DNA of 61,273 nucleotides, taken from Actinomycetota bacterium. Lineage in GTDB: Bacteria > Actinomycetota > UBA4738 > HRBIN12. The notes under the pieces are model-generated. The model saw nothing but the letters and a program-made list of their open reading frames with translations, searched no databases and was not told where the DNA came from. The DNA lies in assembly GCA_035697485.1 (NCBI GenBank), contig DASSCU010000062.1, positions 1 to 61,273 on the forward strand, in the 5' to 3' direction. Below are positions 44,659-52,674 of this stretch, piece after piece (within the stretch, counting starts at the first letter, position 1; each line of letters starts with the position of its first letter). A program made the translations under genes and the position numbers.

Positions 44659-45132
44659 GGGGGAAGTGTCGGCAGGTTCGGCGTACGGCGGTATCCAGCC
44701 AACGCCGGGTTCCCCCCGGGGGACACGGCCCTGTTCCTCTGGTCCGGAGGGACTAGGCCGCCCCGATGCGGAGCGGGCCCCGACCGGTCGGTTCGTGCTC
44801 GGGTCCCCGTTCGCGCTGCTATGCTCGTGCGCAGACGTTCCCGTCCAGGACCGGATCCACCGGATCCACGGTCTCGGCGGGTTTCCGGGAGTCGAGGAGG
44901 CGCGCGACCGCCGCCCAGCCGCATCAACGGCCAGGAGCGCGGACCGCGAGCGCCGGACAAGGATGTAACGGGTGCGCGATCTCGCGCGAGGCCGGGCGCG
45001 CGGCACCGGCCGCAGCGTGGGCACCGATAGCACCTCGTCGCCGAGCACGGCGCGCTGCACGCGCGCGCGGTTCGGTGGTTGCGTCTGCACCGGCCTCAGC
45101 GCGTCCTCTCGCATCGACCGAGAGGAGTAACC
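44659..45132 (+). promoter_or_regulatory. 474-nt intergenic region with candidate rng promoter and long leader
   Basis: No gene is evident. An extended -10, TG-C-TATGCT at 44817-44825, could start the rng transcript, leaving a leader of about 300 nt. The leader contains strong local hairpins, for example GCGCGA-TC-TCGCGC (44974-44987). RNase E genes are known to be autoregulated through a long structured leader in E. coli; whether that is so here is inference. A CCCCC/GGGGG palindrome near 44712-44722 lies nearer the kinase gene. Confidence 0.4.
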
Positions 45133-47304
45133 GTGGATCACGAGACCGAGGTCGCGGCACCGAAGGTGCCGACCGACCCCGAGGTCGACGAGCGCATCGC
45201 CGCATTCAAGCGGGGCGCGCCGTTGCCCAAGCCCGGCACCCCCCCGAAGCCCCGGACCGGATCGTCGCCGAGGACGGAGGCGCCGGCGAAACCCGAGGCG
45301 CCCGCGAAGACGGCAGCGAAGCCCGAGAGGCCCGCGACGACCGAGTCGCACGGAGGAGGATCGGGCGGGGTGGCCGAGGGCGAACCGGCTCCGAGCGCCT
45401 CGAGCGGGGCGCGCCGCCGGCGCCGGGGGGGCCGAGGCCGTGGCAGCAGGGGCTCAGGCTCTCCGTCGGCAACGACCACCGATGGGTCCGACGCCCCCTC
45501 GAGCGATGCCTCGCCCACGCGCCCGGCGCCGGCTCGCCCCCGTCCCTCGTCGGGCTCGGAGGGATCGGGCGAGACCGAGACGGCCGCCGAAGAGGTAGCC
45601 GGCACTCCCGAGACCGCCGACGTATCGTCCTCGCCGTCAGGCGCCCCGCGGAAGCGGCGTCGCCGCGGCGGTCGGGGGCGGGGCCGAGGGGGAAGCGGGA
45701 GCGCCTCGGAGCGCTCGCGAGAGGATGCCGAGGGTGGCGTCGACCCTTCACCTCGAGCGCAGACCTCTTCGTCCCAGCGTGACGACGCTGCACCCGACGC
45801 GCCCGCAGGCGGACGGAGCACGTCGTCGCGAGGCGGCGGTGGCCGCGGGGGATCGGGATCGAAGTCGGGCCAGGGCCGCGGGGGCGGCAACGGCCAGTCC
45901 AAGGACGATCAGGATTCTCGGGGCGGGCGGACACAGCAGATGACCGTCGAGGAACAGGTCGCGGCAGGCGGCCCGACCCGCGGGATCCGCGGCAGTCGCA
46001 GCCGCCCCGGGCGTGACGGGCGCCGTCGTCGCGAGCCCGCGATCGTGCCGCCCCGCATCACTGACAAGCTGATGGTGATCACCGAGCGCGGCGAGCGCGA
46101 CCAGATCGCCGTACTCGAGGAGGACGTGCTGGTCCAGCACTACGTGACCCGCCAGGGCGCGACCTCGATGGTCGGCAACGTCTACCTGGGCCGCGTGCAG
46201 AACGTGCTTCCCGGTATGGAGGCCGCGTTCGTCGACATCGGCCGTGGCCGCAATGGTGTCTTGTACGCCGGTGAGGTGAACTACCGGCCCGAGGACCTGG
46301 AGGGGCCGGCCCCCCGCATCGAGAACGTGCTGAAGTCGGGTCAAGCCGTGATGGTGCAGGTGACGAAGGACCCGATGGGCGGCAAGGGCGCTCGCCTCAC
46401 CGCCCAGATCTCGCTGCCCGGTCGCTACCTCGTGTTCGCCCCCGACCAGGATCTGTCCGGCATCAGCCGCCGACTCGGCGACACGGAGCGCAAGCGGCTG
46501 AAGTCGATCCTGAAGAAGGTGCAGCCGAGCGGCCACGGCGTGATCGTGCGCACGGCCGCCGAGGGTGCACCCGAAGAGGCGATCATCCACGACATGAAAC
46601 GGCTCGTCGCGCTCTGGGACGACATACAGAAGCAGGCGAAGAAGGTGAAGGCCCCCGCGGTGATCTACGAGGAGCCCGAGCTCACGCTGCGGGTGTTCCG
46701 GGACCTGTTCACCGACGAGGAGTTCCGGGGGCTCGTCACCGACTCGCCCAGCATCTACGAACGCGTGCTGGCTTACGTCCGTGACATCGCTCCCGACCTC
46801 GAGACCAAGGTGACGCTGCACACTGGCGCGCTTTCGGCGTTCGAGGAGCACCGCATCGAGGAGCAGATCCACAAGGCCCTCGATCGCAAGGTGTGGCTGC
46901 CGTCGGGCGGCTACCTGATCATCGAGCGGACCGAGGCGATGACGATCGTCGACGTGAACACGGGCAAGAGCGTCGGGAAGACGAACCTCGAGGAGACGGT
47001 CGTGAACACGAACCTCGAGGCCGCGAAGGAGGTCGCGCGTCAGCTACGGTTGCGCGACATCGGCGGCATCATCGTCGTGGACTTCATCGACATGCTGCTC
47101 GACAAGAACAAGGGCAAGGTCGAGGAGACGATGAAGGAGGCCATGGCGCTCGACAAGACGCGGAGCCAGGTCTTCGAGATCGGGCCGCTCGGCCTGATGC
47201 AGGTGACGCGCAAGCGCGTATCCTCTGGCCTGGTCGAGTCGTTCTCGGAGACCTGCCCGACCTGCGAGGGCCGGGGCATCCTGATCAACTACGAAGGGTC
47301 GTGA
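45133..47304 (+). CDS. rng: Ribonuclease E/G family endoribonuclease with long Arg-Gly-rich N-terminus
   Basis: A 723-residue enzyme. Residues 1 to about 305 are disordered: Pro/Lys/Ala-rich, then basic RG tracts (RRRRRGGRGRGSRG, RKRRRRGGRGRGRGG, later RGGGNGQ). The catalytic core follows: an S1-like domain (GNVYLGRVQNVLPGMEAAFVDIG), 5'-sensor and RNase H-like parts, and the DNase I-like part with metal Asp residues in IVDVNTGKSVG and VVDFIDM. The zinc-link cysteines are in CPTCEGRG. The protein stops 8 residues later, so there is no C-terminal scaffold. The GTG start has AGAGGAG upstream. It would process rRNA and mRNA. Confidence 0.92.
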   Translation: MDHETEVAAPKVPTDPEVDERIAAFKRGAPLPKPGTPPKPRTGSSPRTEAPAKPEAPAKTAAKPERPATTESHGGGSGGVAEGEPAPSASSGARRRRRGGRGRGSRGSGSPSATTTDGSDAPSSDASPTRPAPARPRPSSGSEGSGETETAAEEVAGTPETADVSSSPSGAPRKRRRRGGRGRGRGGSGSASERSREDAEGGVDPSPRAQTSSSQRDDAAPDAPAGGRSTSSRGGGGRGGSGSKSGQGRGGGNGQSKDDQDSRGGRTQQMTVEEQVAAGGPTRGIRGSRSRPGRDGRRRREPAIVPPRITDKLMVITERGERDQIAVLEEDVLVQHYVTRQGATSMVGNVYLGRVQNVLPGMEAAFVDIGRGRNGVLYAGEVNYRPEDLEGPAPRIENVLKSGQAVMVQVTKDPMGGKGARLTAQISLPGRYLVFAPDQDLSGISRRLGDTERKRLKSILKKVQPSGHGVIVRTAAEGAPEEAIIHDMKRLVALWDDIQKQAKKVKAPAVIYEEPELTLRVFRDLFTDEEFRGLVTDSPSIYERVLAYVRDIAPDLETKVTLHTGALSAFEEHRIEEQIHKALDRKVWLPSGGYLIIERTEAMTIVDVNTGKSVGKTNLEETVVNTNLEAAKEVARQLRLRDIGGIIVVDFIDMLLDKNKGKVEETMKEAMALDKTRSQVFEIGPLGLMQVTRKRVSSGLVESFSETCPTCEGRGILINYEGS

Positions 47305-47305
47305 A

Positions 47306-47327
47306 CGCTGGTGACCCGCGACCAGCG
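47306..47327 (+). ncRNA. Hairpin between rng and rplU (possible processing site or bL21 leader)
   Basis: Perfect 7-bp stem CGCTGGT (47306-47312) and ACCAGCG (47321-47327) with an 8-nt loop, starting 2 nt after the rng stop. It lies 24 nt before rplU. It may be an intercistronic processing site or a leader that binds bL21; neither can be decided by eye. Confidence 0.35.
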
Positions 47328-47351
47328 CCCGTGACCGGTGTGGAGGCACGC

Positions 47352-47741
47352 ATGTATGCGGTGATCAAGACCGGCGGCAAGCAGCACAAGGTGCAGGCCG
47401 GCGACGTGATCGAGGTCGAGAAGATCGTGCACGAGGGCGAGACGGTGACGTTTCAGCCGCTCCTCGTCGTCGACGACGACGGCGAGACGCACGTCGGCGC
47501 CGAAGCCGCGAAGGCGACCGTCACGGCGAAGCCGCTGGGGGAGAAGAAGGGCGACAAGGTCCGCATCTTCAAGTACCGGCCGAAGAGCGGGTACGCCCAG
47601 CGCGGCGGTCATCGCCAGCTGCTGACCCTGCTCGAGATCGAAAGCGTGGCCCTCGGCGCCACGAGGAAGACGACGTCGAAGAAGGCCGAGGCCACCTCGG
47701 AGCCCGAGGAGGCGGCGGCGCCCGACGGCGACGGGTCGTAG
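47352..47741 (+). CDS. rplU: 50S ribosomal protein bL21
   Basis: A 129-residue ribosomal protein. YAVIKTGGKQHKV opens the protein and IFKYRPKSGYAQRGGHRQ is the RNA-binding loop and signature. A C-terminal tail of about 30 acidic/alanine residues extends beyond the usual end. GGAGG lies 5 nt before the ATG at 47352. It is followed by rpmA, the universal order. Confidence 0.95.
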   Translation: MYAVIKTGGKQHKVQAGDVIEVEKIVHEGETVTFQPLLVVDDDGETHVGAEAAKATVTAKPLGEKKGDKVRIFKYRPKSGYAQRGGHRQLLTLLEIESVALGATRKTTSKKAEATSEPEEAAAPDGDGS

Positions 47742-47780
47742 GGGAGGACACGTCTGCGCCTTTGTTACCCTGGAGGTCTT

Positions 47781-48035
47781 ATGGCACACAAAAAGGGCGG
47801 CGGCTCGTCCCGTAACGGCCGCGACTCGAACGCGAAGCGCCTCGGCGTGAAGGCTTACGGCGGTGAGGCCGTCACCGCCGGCGCTGTCATCGTGCGCCAG
47901 CGCGGCACCCGCATCCACCCGGGTGACGGCGTGGGCAAAGGCGGCGACGACACGCTCTTCGCCCTGCGCGAAGGGCTCGTGACGTTCACGGAGTCCCGCG
48001 GGCGCAAGTTCGCCTCGGTCCTCCCCGCCGAGTAG
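47781..48035 (+). CDS. rpmA: 50S ribosomal protein bL27
   Basis: An 84-residue protein that reaches the peptidyl-transferase centre with its N-terminus. [20 protein letters not shown] is the expected start, with no N-terminal cleavable extension of the Firmicute type. [10 protein letters not shown] and [11 protein letters not shown] are family segments. GGAGGT lies close before the ATG. TACCCT at 47766-47771 could give an extra short transcript. Confidence 0.97.
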   Translation: MAHKKGGGSSRNGRDSNAKRLGVKAYGGEAVTAGAVIVRQRGTRIHPGDGVGKGGDDTLFALREGLVTFTESRGRKFASVLPAE

Positions 48036-48039
48036 CGGT

Positions 48040-48480
48040 TCACCCGCGTACCCGCGCCCCGATCTCGTTGGCCCACGCCTGGATCGTCGGCTTCAGCCCT
48101 CCCGCCTTCGTAGCGAGGTACTTCACGTTCTCGCGCTGATGACGACGCTTCGACGTGCGGCGCATCGCGGCGAACGGGCCGAGCGGTCGCCCGGTCGGCG
48201 TCGTGCCGGCGCTGCCGGGGGGCGGAACCTCGAGCGGCGGCGGCTGCGAGAAGTAGTAGGCGGTCTCGGCCCGTTCCGCGCCGTCGGCGTGCACGACGAT
48301 CAGGATCGGCGAGCCCTTCACGCGCCGGGCGGAGCGGATCTCGGCGAACGGTACACGAGTCTCGCTCTGCGACGAACCATCGACGAAGACAAGCGCGTCG
48401 TCGTCGAGGCGCAGCGTGCCCTCTCGGTCGCGCACATCTCCACGGCGCAGCTGCACCCGCCAGACGGTCACCGGCTCCAC
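48040..48480 (-). CDS. Conserved-looking hypothetical protein, possible PH-like domain and basic C-terminus
   Basis: A 146-residue protein that I do not recognise. The first part alternates strands ([48 protein letters not shown]) in the way of small PH/bPH-type barrels. A Pro-rich link ([10 protein letters not shown]) and a basic helix ([17 protein letters not shown]) follow. GTG 48480 has GAGG 5 nt before it; GTG 48483 is the alternative. TACGGT about 40 nt upstream could be its -10. It is divergent from obg and convergent with rpmA, with stops 4 nt apart. Confidence 0.65.
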   Translation of the reverse strand: MEPVTVWRVQLRRGDVRDREGTLRLDDDALVFVDGSSQSETRVPFAEIRSARRVKGSPILIVVHADGAERAETAYYFSQPPPLEVPPPGSAGTTPTGRPLGPFAAMRRTSKRRHQRENVKYLATKAGGLKPTIQAWANEIGARVRG

Positions 48481-48521
48481 CACGGCCTCATCATGGCCCG
48501 CCGTGCCGCGTGCGACCACCG

Positions 48522-48527
48522 TAGGCT
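48522..48527 (+). promoter_or_regulatory. -10 hexamer of obg (leaderless)
   Basis: TAGGCT, 7 nt before the obg ATG, with no ribosome site between. Confidence 0.55.
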
Positions 48528-48534
48528 TGGGGAC

Positions 48535-49824
48535 ATGACGTTCGTCGACGAGTGCACGCTGTTCGCCCGTGCGGGGCGTGGGGGCAACGGGTCGGCGTCG
48601 CTGCACTCGGAACCGTTCAAGCCGCGTGGAGGGCCTGACGGCGGCGACGGAGGCGACGGGGGATCGATCGTCTTCGAGGTGTCCGGCGGCGTGCACGACC
48701 TCTCGTGGCTCGCCGACCATCCCCACGTCAAGGCCGACGGCGGCGAGCCGGGGCGTAAGGCGAAGCGTGACGGGGCCTCCGGCCGCGACGTGGTGGTGCC
48801 CGTGCCCGACGGCACCGTGGTCTTCGACGAGCACGGCCTCGTGGCCGACCTCGTGGGTGAGGGGGCGCGCAGCGTGGTCGCCCACGGCGGCCGAGGGGGA
48901 CGGGGCAACGTTGCTTTCGCCAGTGCCCGCAATCGCGTGCCGAGGACGGCGGAGCCGGGGGAAGACGGCGAGGAGAAGCGCCTGCGCGTCGAGCTGCGCA
49001 CAGTCGCCGATGTCGGACTCGTCGGGCTGCCGAACGCCGGCAAGTCGACGCTGCTCGCCCGGCTCACAGCGGCCAAGCCCAAGATCGCGAGCTATCCCTT
49101 CACCACGCTCACGCCGAACCTCGGTGTCGCCGGGGGCGATGCGGACCGTTTCGTCGTGGCCGACATCCCCGGCTTGATCGAGGGCGCGAGCGAGGGGCGC
49201 GGCCTGGGCCACCGGTTCCTGCGGCACGTCGTGCGGTGCCGCGCCCTCGTGCTCGTGGTCGATCTCGCCGCCGACGATCCGGTTGCCGATCTCCGCGTCC
49301 TGCGCGACGAGCTCGCCGCCTACGACCCGGAGCTCGTGGAACGGCCGACGATCGTGGTGGGGGCGAAGGCGGACCTCGTCGACGACCCCGCCGCCGCCGC
49401 AGCCCTCCTCGGCCACGAAGCGCTCCCCGTCTCGGCCATGACCGGCGACGGCGTCCACGACCTGCTGCAGCGTCTCGGACCGCTGACGCGCGAGGCGGTC
49501 GAGGGCCAGCCCGAGCGTCAGCCGTACGTGGTGCTCCGACCGGGCCGGCCACGCTTCACCGTCACCCGCGAGCCGGACGGTCGCTGGCGGGTGACGGGAC
49601 GCTCGGTCGAGCGATGGGTGCTCGAGGCCGACCTCGACGATGAGGGAGACGTCCTGACGCTCGCCCGCCGGCTCAAGAAGGAGGGGGTCGAGCGCAAGCT
49701 CGCCTCGCTCGGAGCCCGCCGCGGCGACGAGGTCGCGATCCACGACCGTGTGTTCGAATACCTGCCCGACGAGCCGCCAGCCGATGAGACCGACGAGCGA
49801 GCCGGCGCGGAGACTGCCGAGTGA
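48535..49824 (+). CDS. obg: GTPase Obg/CgtA
   Basis: A 429-residue ribosome-assembly GTPase. The glycine-rich Obg domain comes first (FVDECTLFARAGRGGNG, GGDGGDGGS), then the G domain with GLPNAGKSTL (G1), YPFTTLTPN (G2), DIPGLIEGAS (G3) and a G4 of the form GAKADL instead of NKxD. The C-terminal OCT domain (FTVTREPDGRWRVTGRSVERWV) is present. The ATG follows TAGGCT by 7 nt. The altered G4 (alanine for asparagine position) is worth noting but occurs with an intact lysine and aspartate. Confidence 0.94.
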   Translation: MTFVDECTLFARAGRGGNGSASLHSEPFKPRGGPDGGDGGDGGSIVFEVSGGVHDLSWLADHPHVKADGGEPGRKAKRDGASGRDVVVPVPDGTVVFDEHGLVADLVGEGARSVVAHGGRGGRGNVAFASARNRVPRTAEPGEDGEEKRLRVELRTVADVGLVGLPNAGKSTLLARLTAAKPKIASYPFTTLTPNLGVAGGDADRFVVADIPGLIEGASEGRGLGHRFLRHVVRCRALVLVVDLAADDPVADLRVLRDELAAYDPELVERPTIVVGAKADLVDDPAAAAALLGHEALPVSAMTGDGVHDLLQRLGPLTREAVEGQPERQPYVVLRPGRPRFTVTREPDGRWRVTGRSVERWVLEADLDDEGDVLTLARRLKKEGVERKLASLGARRGDEVAIHDRVFEYLPDEPPADETDERAGAETAE

Positions 49825-50273
49825 CGGACCTGCATCGGCTCCTGCGCGAGGAGGACGAGTCCTGGGGGGCCTTGGGCCGATGCTTCGATCGGATCGGCGA
49901 CGAACGATTCGAGGAGCCGACCCTCACGGCCGAGGGGTGGTCGCCCAAGGATGCGATGTTCCACATCTCCGGGTGGATGGCCGATTGCGCCGTGCAGCTC
50001 GAGCGCATCCGCGAGGGGTCGTTCGACCCCGCCGAGGAGACGCGCGAGGAGATCGAACGCCAGAACCGAGCATGGTTCGAGATCTCGAGAGCCATGGGTC
50101 CGCCCGCGGTCAGGGCCGGCTTCGAAGCATCGCGCCGACGGATGGTCGAGGCGATCGGCACCCTCGACGAGATCACGCCCGAGGCGGCGGAGTGGTTCGA
50201 GGAGTCCGGTGCCCTGCACTACGCGAAGCACGTCGAGGACCTGCGCTCGTTCATCGAGGCATCAGCTCCGTGA
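49821..50273 (+). CDS. DinB-like/maleylpyruvate-isomerase-like helical protein
   Basis: A 150-residue protein, probably of the DinB-like four-helix fold: LTAEGWSPKDAMFHISGWMADC with a histidine in helix 2 and LHYAKHVEDLRSFI with histidines in the last helix, fitting a metal site. It starts at a GTG overlapping the obg stop, so it is translated with obg. Function unknown; the link with obg may be only transcriptional. Confidence 0.72.
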   Translation: MTDLHRLLREEDESWGALGRCFDRIGDERFEEPTLTAEGWSPKDAMFHISGWMADCAVQLERIREGSFDPAEETREEIERQNRAWFEISRAMGPPAVRAGFEASRRRMVEAIGTLDEITPEAAEWFEESGALHYAKHVEDLRSFIEASAP

Positions 50274-50325
50274 GCGCGTCGGTCCCCGTGTTCGCGCCCT
50301 CCCCGGAAGTTGCGGGTCTGCCCAC

Positions 50326-50331
50326 TAGGAT
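50326..50331 (+). promoter_or_regulatory. -10 hexamer of nadD (leaderless)
   Basis: TAGGAT, 7 nt before the GTG at 50339. Confidence 0.5.
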
Positions 50332-50338
50332 TGGGGGA

Positions 50339-50938
50339 GTGAGGACGCGCCTGGGCATCATGGGCGGCACGTTCGACCCGATCCACTTCGGGCACCTGGT
50401 CACCGCCGAAGAGGCGCTGCACCAGTTCGAGCTCGACGAGGTGCTGTTCGTGCCGACGGGCCGCCCGTGGATGAAGGAGCACGGGGTCGTCTCGCCGCCC
50501 GAGGATCGGTACCTGATGACGGTGATCGCCACCGCGTCGAACCCGCTGTTCGGCGTCTCTCGCATCGAGGTCGACCGCGACGGGCCTACCTACGCCGTCG
50601 ACACGCTGCGGGAGCTGCGCCACGAACGGGGCCAGGGTACCGATCTCTTCTTCGTCACCGGAGCCGACGCGGTGCTTGAGATCGTCGAGCAGTGGAAGCA
50701 GCCCGACGAGCTATTCGTCCTCGCACATTTCATCGCGGCGACCCGGCCGGGGTTCGATCTCGAGGCATTCGAGGCGCACGCGCCCACGAAGCACCCGGGT
50801 ATCACGGTGATGAGCGTGCCGGCGCTTGCGATCTCGTCCACCGACGTGCGGGCCCGGGTGCAGACGGGTCGACCGATCCGCTATCTGGTCCCGGAAGGCG
50901 TGAAGAGCTACATCGAGAAGTCGGAGCTCTACCGGTGA
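50339..50938 (+). CDS. nadD: Nicotinate-nucleotide adenylyltransferase
   Basis: A 199-residue nucleotidyltransferase of NAD synthesis. GGTFDPIHFGHL is the (H/T)IGH-type ATP site and ISSTDVRAR is the C-terminal family motif; VPTGRPWMK and DRYLM fit NadD. The GTG at 50339 was chosen from the -10 spacing and normal N-terminus (VRTRLGIMGGTFDP). proB/proA, often between obg and nadD in other bacteria, are absent. The stop overlaps the next GTG. Confidence 0.94.
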   Translation: MRTRLGIMGGTFDPIHFGHLVTAEEALHQFELDEVLFVPTGRPWMKEHGVVSPPEDRYLMTVIATASNPLFGVSRIEVDRDGPTYAVDTLRELRHERGQGTDLFFVTGADAVLEIVEQWKQPDELFVLAHFIAATRPGFDLEAFEAHAPTKHPGITVMSVPALAISSTDVRARVQTGRPIRYLVPEGVKSYIEKSELYR

Positions 50939-52035
50939 GCGCCTCGGTTCCCCCGGGCGAGCCGGCGCGGCCGTCCCGGGTCGAGCGAGCCGCCCGCGCC
51001 CGCCGGACCCGTCGCGGCGTCGTGTGGGGGGTCCTGGCGGCCCTGGTGGTCGTGATGATCGGTGCCTTCATCCTGACCCGTGTCGACGATCCCTCGGCAC
51101 CCGCGGGCGAGGGCCGAGCCGACGGCGGCGGGTCCGACGAGCCGGCGATGCTCGCCCTGCAGGTGAACGGTGGCCCCGCGCCGTTCCTCGCGGTCGTCGG
51201 CGTGCCGACCGAGGGCACGCCGTTCCTGATGCCGCTGTCGTCGGAGCTCAACATCGTGGTGCCGGGGCAAGGGGAGACCTCGACGGCGGGGGTCGCCGCC
51301 CTGCCCGGCGACTCGATGCGGGTGGCGCTCTCGAACATGAGCGGCATCTGGATCGAACACTTCGCGGTGCTGACCCTCCGTGACCTCGCGTCGGCGGTCG
51401 ATGCGGCCGGTGGTGTGACCGTGGATCTCCCGGAGTCCTACCCGACCACCGGGGACGTGCTGGGCCCCGGCGAGGTCACGTTGTCCGGTGCCCAGGCCAA
51501 GGCGTTCCTCGCGGGAGCCACCGACGATGCCGGAGTGCGCTGGGAGATCTTGCTGCGCGCGATCCTCGACGGTCCGAGCCCGCCGGCCGTGACGGCAGAG
51601 GTCGAGACCGACGACGTCGAGGCCGTGAACGCCACGCTCGCCGACGCGCAGGGGGCCGACGTGCTCGACATGCCCACCGAACGCGTGACCGCGACGATCA
51701 TCGTGCCGGTGTATCCGACGCTCGACGAGCTGCTCTCGGGCATCCTCGGCACACCCACCCCCGTGCCCGTGATCGTGCAGAACGGCAGCGGCGAGCCCGG
51801 GGTGGGGGAGTCGGTCGCGGTGAGCATCCTCCCCGAGGCGTTCCGCACGGTGCTCTCGCAGAACGCGCAGAGCTTCGACATCGCCAGGACCGAGGTGTTC
51901 GCGAACGGACCGGACCACGCGGGAGAGGCGCGTGCCGTGAAGGCAGCCCTGGGGGTCGGCCGTGTCCGCGTCGCGGCGGTACCATCGAACGTCGGCGACA
52001 TCACGATCGTGGTGGGGAAGGACTTCACGGCTTGA
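50935..52035 (+). CDS. Membrane protein with degenerate LCP-like and C-terminal LytR_C domains
   Basis: A 366-residue protein. After a basic N-terminus comes one transmembrane helix (GVVWGVLAALVVVMIGAFIL). The first extracytoplasmic domain follows the LytR-CpsA-Psr outline (IWIEHFAVLTLRDLASAVDAAGGVTVDLPE, LSGAQAKAFL) but lacks the arginine-rich active site, so it is probably not an active wall ligase. The last 100 residues are a LytR_C domain (VIVQNGSGEPGVGES to DITIVVG). The gene is commonly between nadD and rsfS in actinobacteria. GTG start overlapping the nadD TGA. Confidence 0.82.
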   Translation: MSASVPPGEPARPSRVERAARARRTRRGVVWGVLAALVVVMIGAFILTRVDDPSAPAGEGRADGGGSDEPAMLALQVNGGPAPFLAVVGVPTEGTPFLMPLSSELNIVVPGQGETSTAGVAALPGDSMRVALSNMSGIWIEHFAVLTLRDLASAVDAAGGVTVDLPESYPTTGDVLGPGEVTLSGAQAKAFLAGATDDAGVRWEILLRAILDGPSPPAVTAEVETDDVEAVNATLADAQGADVLDMPTERVTATIIVPVYPTLDELLSGILGTPTPVPVIVQNGSGEPGVGESVAVSILPEAFRTVLSQNAQSFDIARTEVFANGPDHAGEARAVKAALGVGRVRVAAVPSNVGDITIVVGKDFTA

Positions 52036-52445
52036 CGCAGGAACAGAGGAAGCAGGCGGTCGGCGCCACAGCGCTGCCGCCCAGCCGCGACGTGGCGATC
52101 GCCGCCGCCCGAGCCGCAGCCCAGAAGCAGGCCACGGACATCGTGGTCCTCGACGTCAGCGAGGTCATCGTGATCACCGACCTCTTCGTGATCTGCTCGG
52201 CAGCCACCCAGCGACAGATCCGCACCGTGATCGACGCCGTCGAGGAAGCCCTCCGCGGGCTCGGCGTGAAGCCGCTCCGACGCGAGGGCGAGCCCGAGGC
52301 CGGCTGGTGGCTCCTCGACTACGTCGACGTCGTCGTGCACGTCTTCGGCGAGGAAGAGCGCGCCTACTACGACCTCGAGCGTCTGTGGTCCGATGCACCC
52401 CAGGTTGAGTGGGAAGCTTCGGACGCCGCCGCGACCGGCCGATAG
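52032..52445 (+). CDS. rsfS: Ribosomal silencing factor RsfS
   Basis: A 137-residue protein that binds uL14 and blocks joining of ribosomal subunits in poor nutrition. VLDVSEVIVITDLFVICSAATQRQ is the family core; EAGWWLLDYVDVVVHVFGEEERAYYDLERLW completes it. It starts at a TTG overlapping the stop of the upstream gene (TTGA). Its stop codon lies inside the -10 of the tRNA gene. Confidence 0.94.
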   Translation: MTQEQRKQAVGATALPPSRDVAIAAARAAAQKQATDIVVLDVSEVIVITDLFVICSAATQRQIRTVIDAVEEALRGLGVKPLRREGEPEAGWWLLDYVDVVVHVFGEEERAYYDLERLWSDAPQVEWEASDAAATGR

Positions 52446-52448
52446 AAT
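52443..52448 (+). promoter_or_regulatory. -10 hexamer of tRNA-Ala
   Basis: TAGAAT, ending 10 nt before the tRNA. Its first three bases are the rsfS stop codon. Confidence 0.55.
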
Positions 52449-52458
52449 CACCCGGCGA

Positions 52459-52531
52459 GGGCCCATAGCTCAGCTGGTAGAGCGCTTGGCTGGCAGCCAA
52501 GAGGTCAGGGGTTCGACTCCCCTTGGGTCCA
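52459..52531 (+). tRNA. tRNA-Ala (anticodon GGC)
   Basis: A complete cloverleaf of 73 nt. The acceptor stem is GGGCCCA with TGGGTCC (one G-U), the D arm contains AGCTCAGCTGGTAGAGC, the anticodon arm CTTGG-CTGGCAG-CCAAG gives anticodon GGC, and the T arm is AGGGG-TTCGACT-CCCCT. The discriminator is A; the 3' CCA is not encoded (CCG follows). It reads GCC codons, the main alanine codon of this genome. An integrase pseudogene starts 143 nt downstream, so the tRNA 3' end is a likely attachment site. Confidence 0.97.
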
Positions 52532-52547
52532 CCGACCCTGACCTGCG

Positions 52548-52621
52548 GGAACGCAGGAACGCAGGAACAGGAGCGGCGGAGCGATCCGAGCGCGGTGAGA
52601 TTCCGCAACGGATTCCGCAAC
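52548..52621 (+). repeat. Two short tandem repeats between tRNA-Ala and the integrase remnant
   Basis: GGAACGCA occurs twice in tandem at 52548-52563 with a partial third copy to 52568. A second pair, GATTCCGCAAC (52599-52609 and 52611-52621), has a 12-bp period. They lie where arm-type integrase sites would be expected, next to the putative attachment site. That function is inference. Confidence 0.5.
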
Positions 52622-52674
52622 CGCGACCCACGGTGCCAGAGCGCACTCCCGTCCCGCGAGGGAAGGAGTGCAGT

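Noticed and set aside
48040-49743. Long minus-strand frame spanning obg
   Set aside because: Only its last 146 codons (48040-48480) look like a gene; the rest is antisense to obg.
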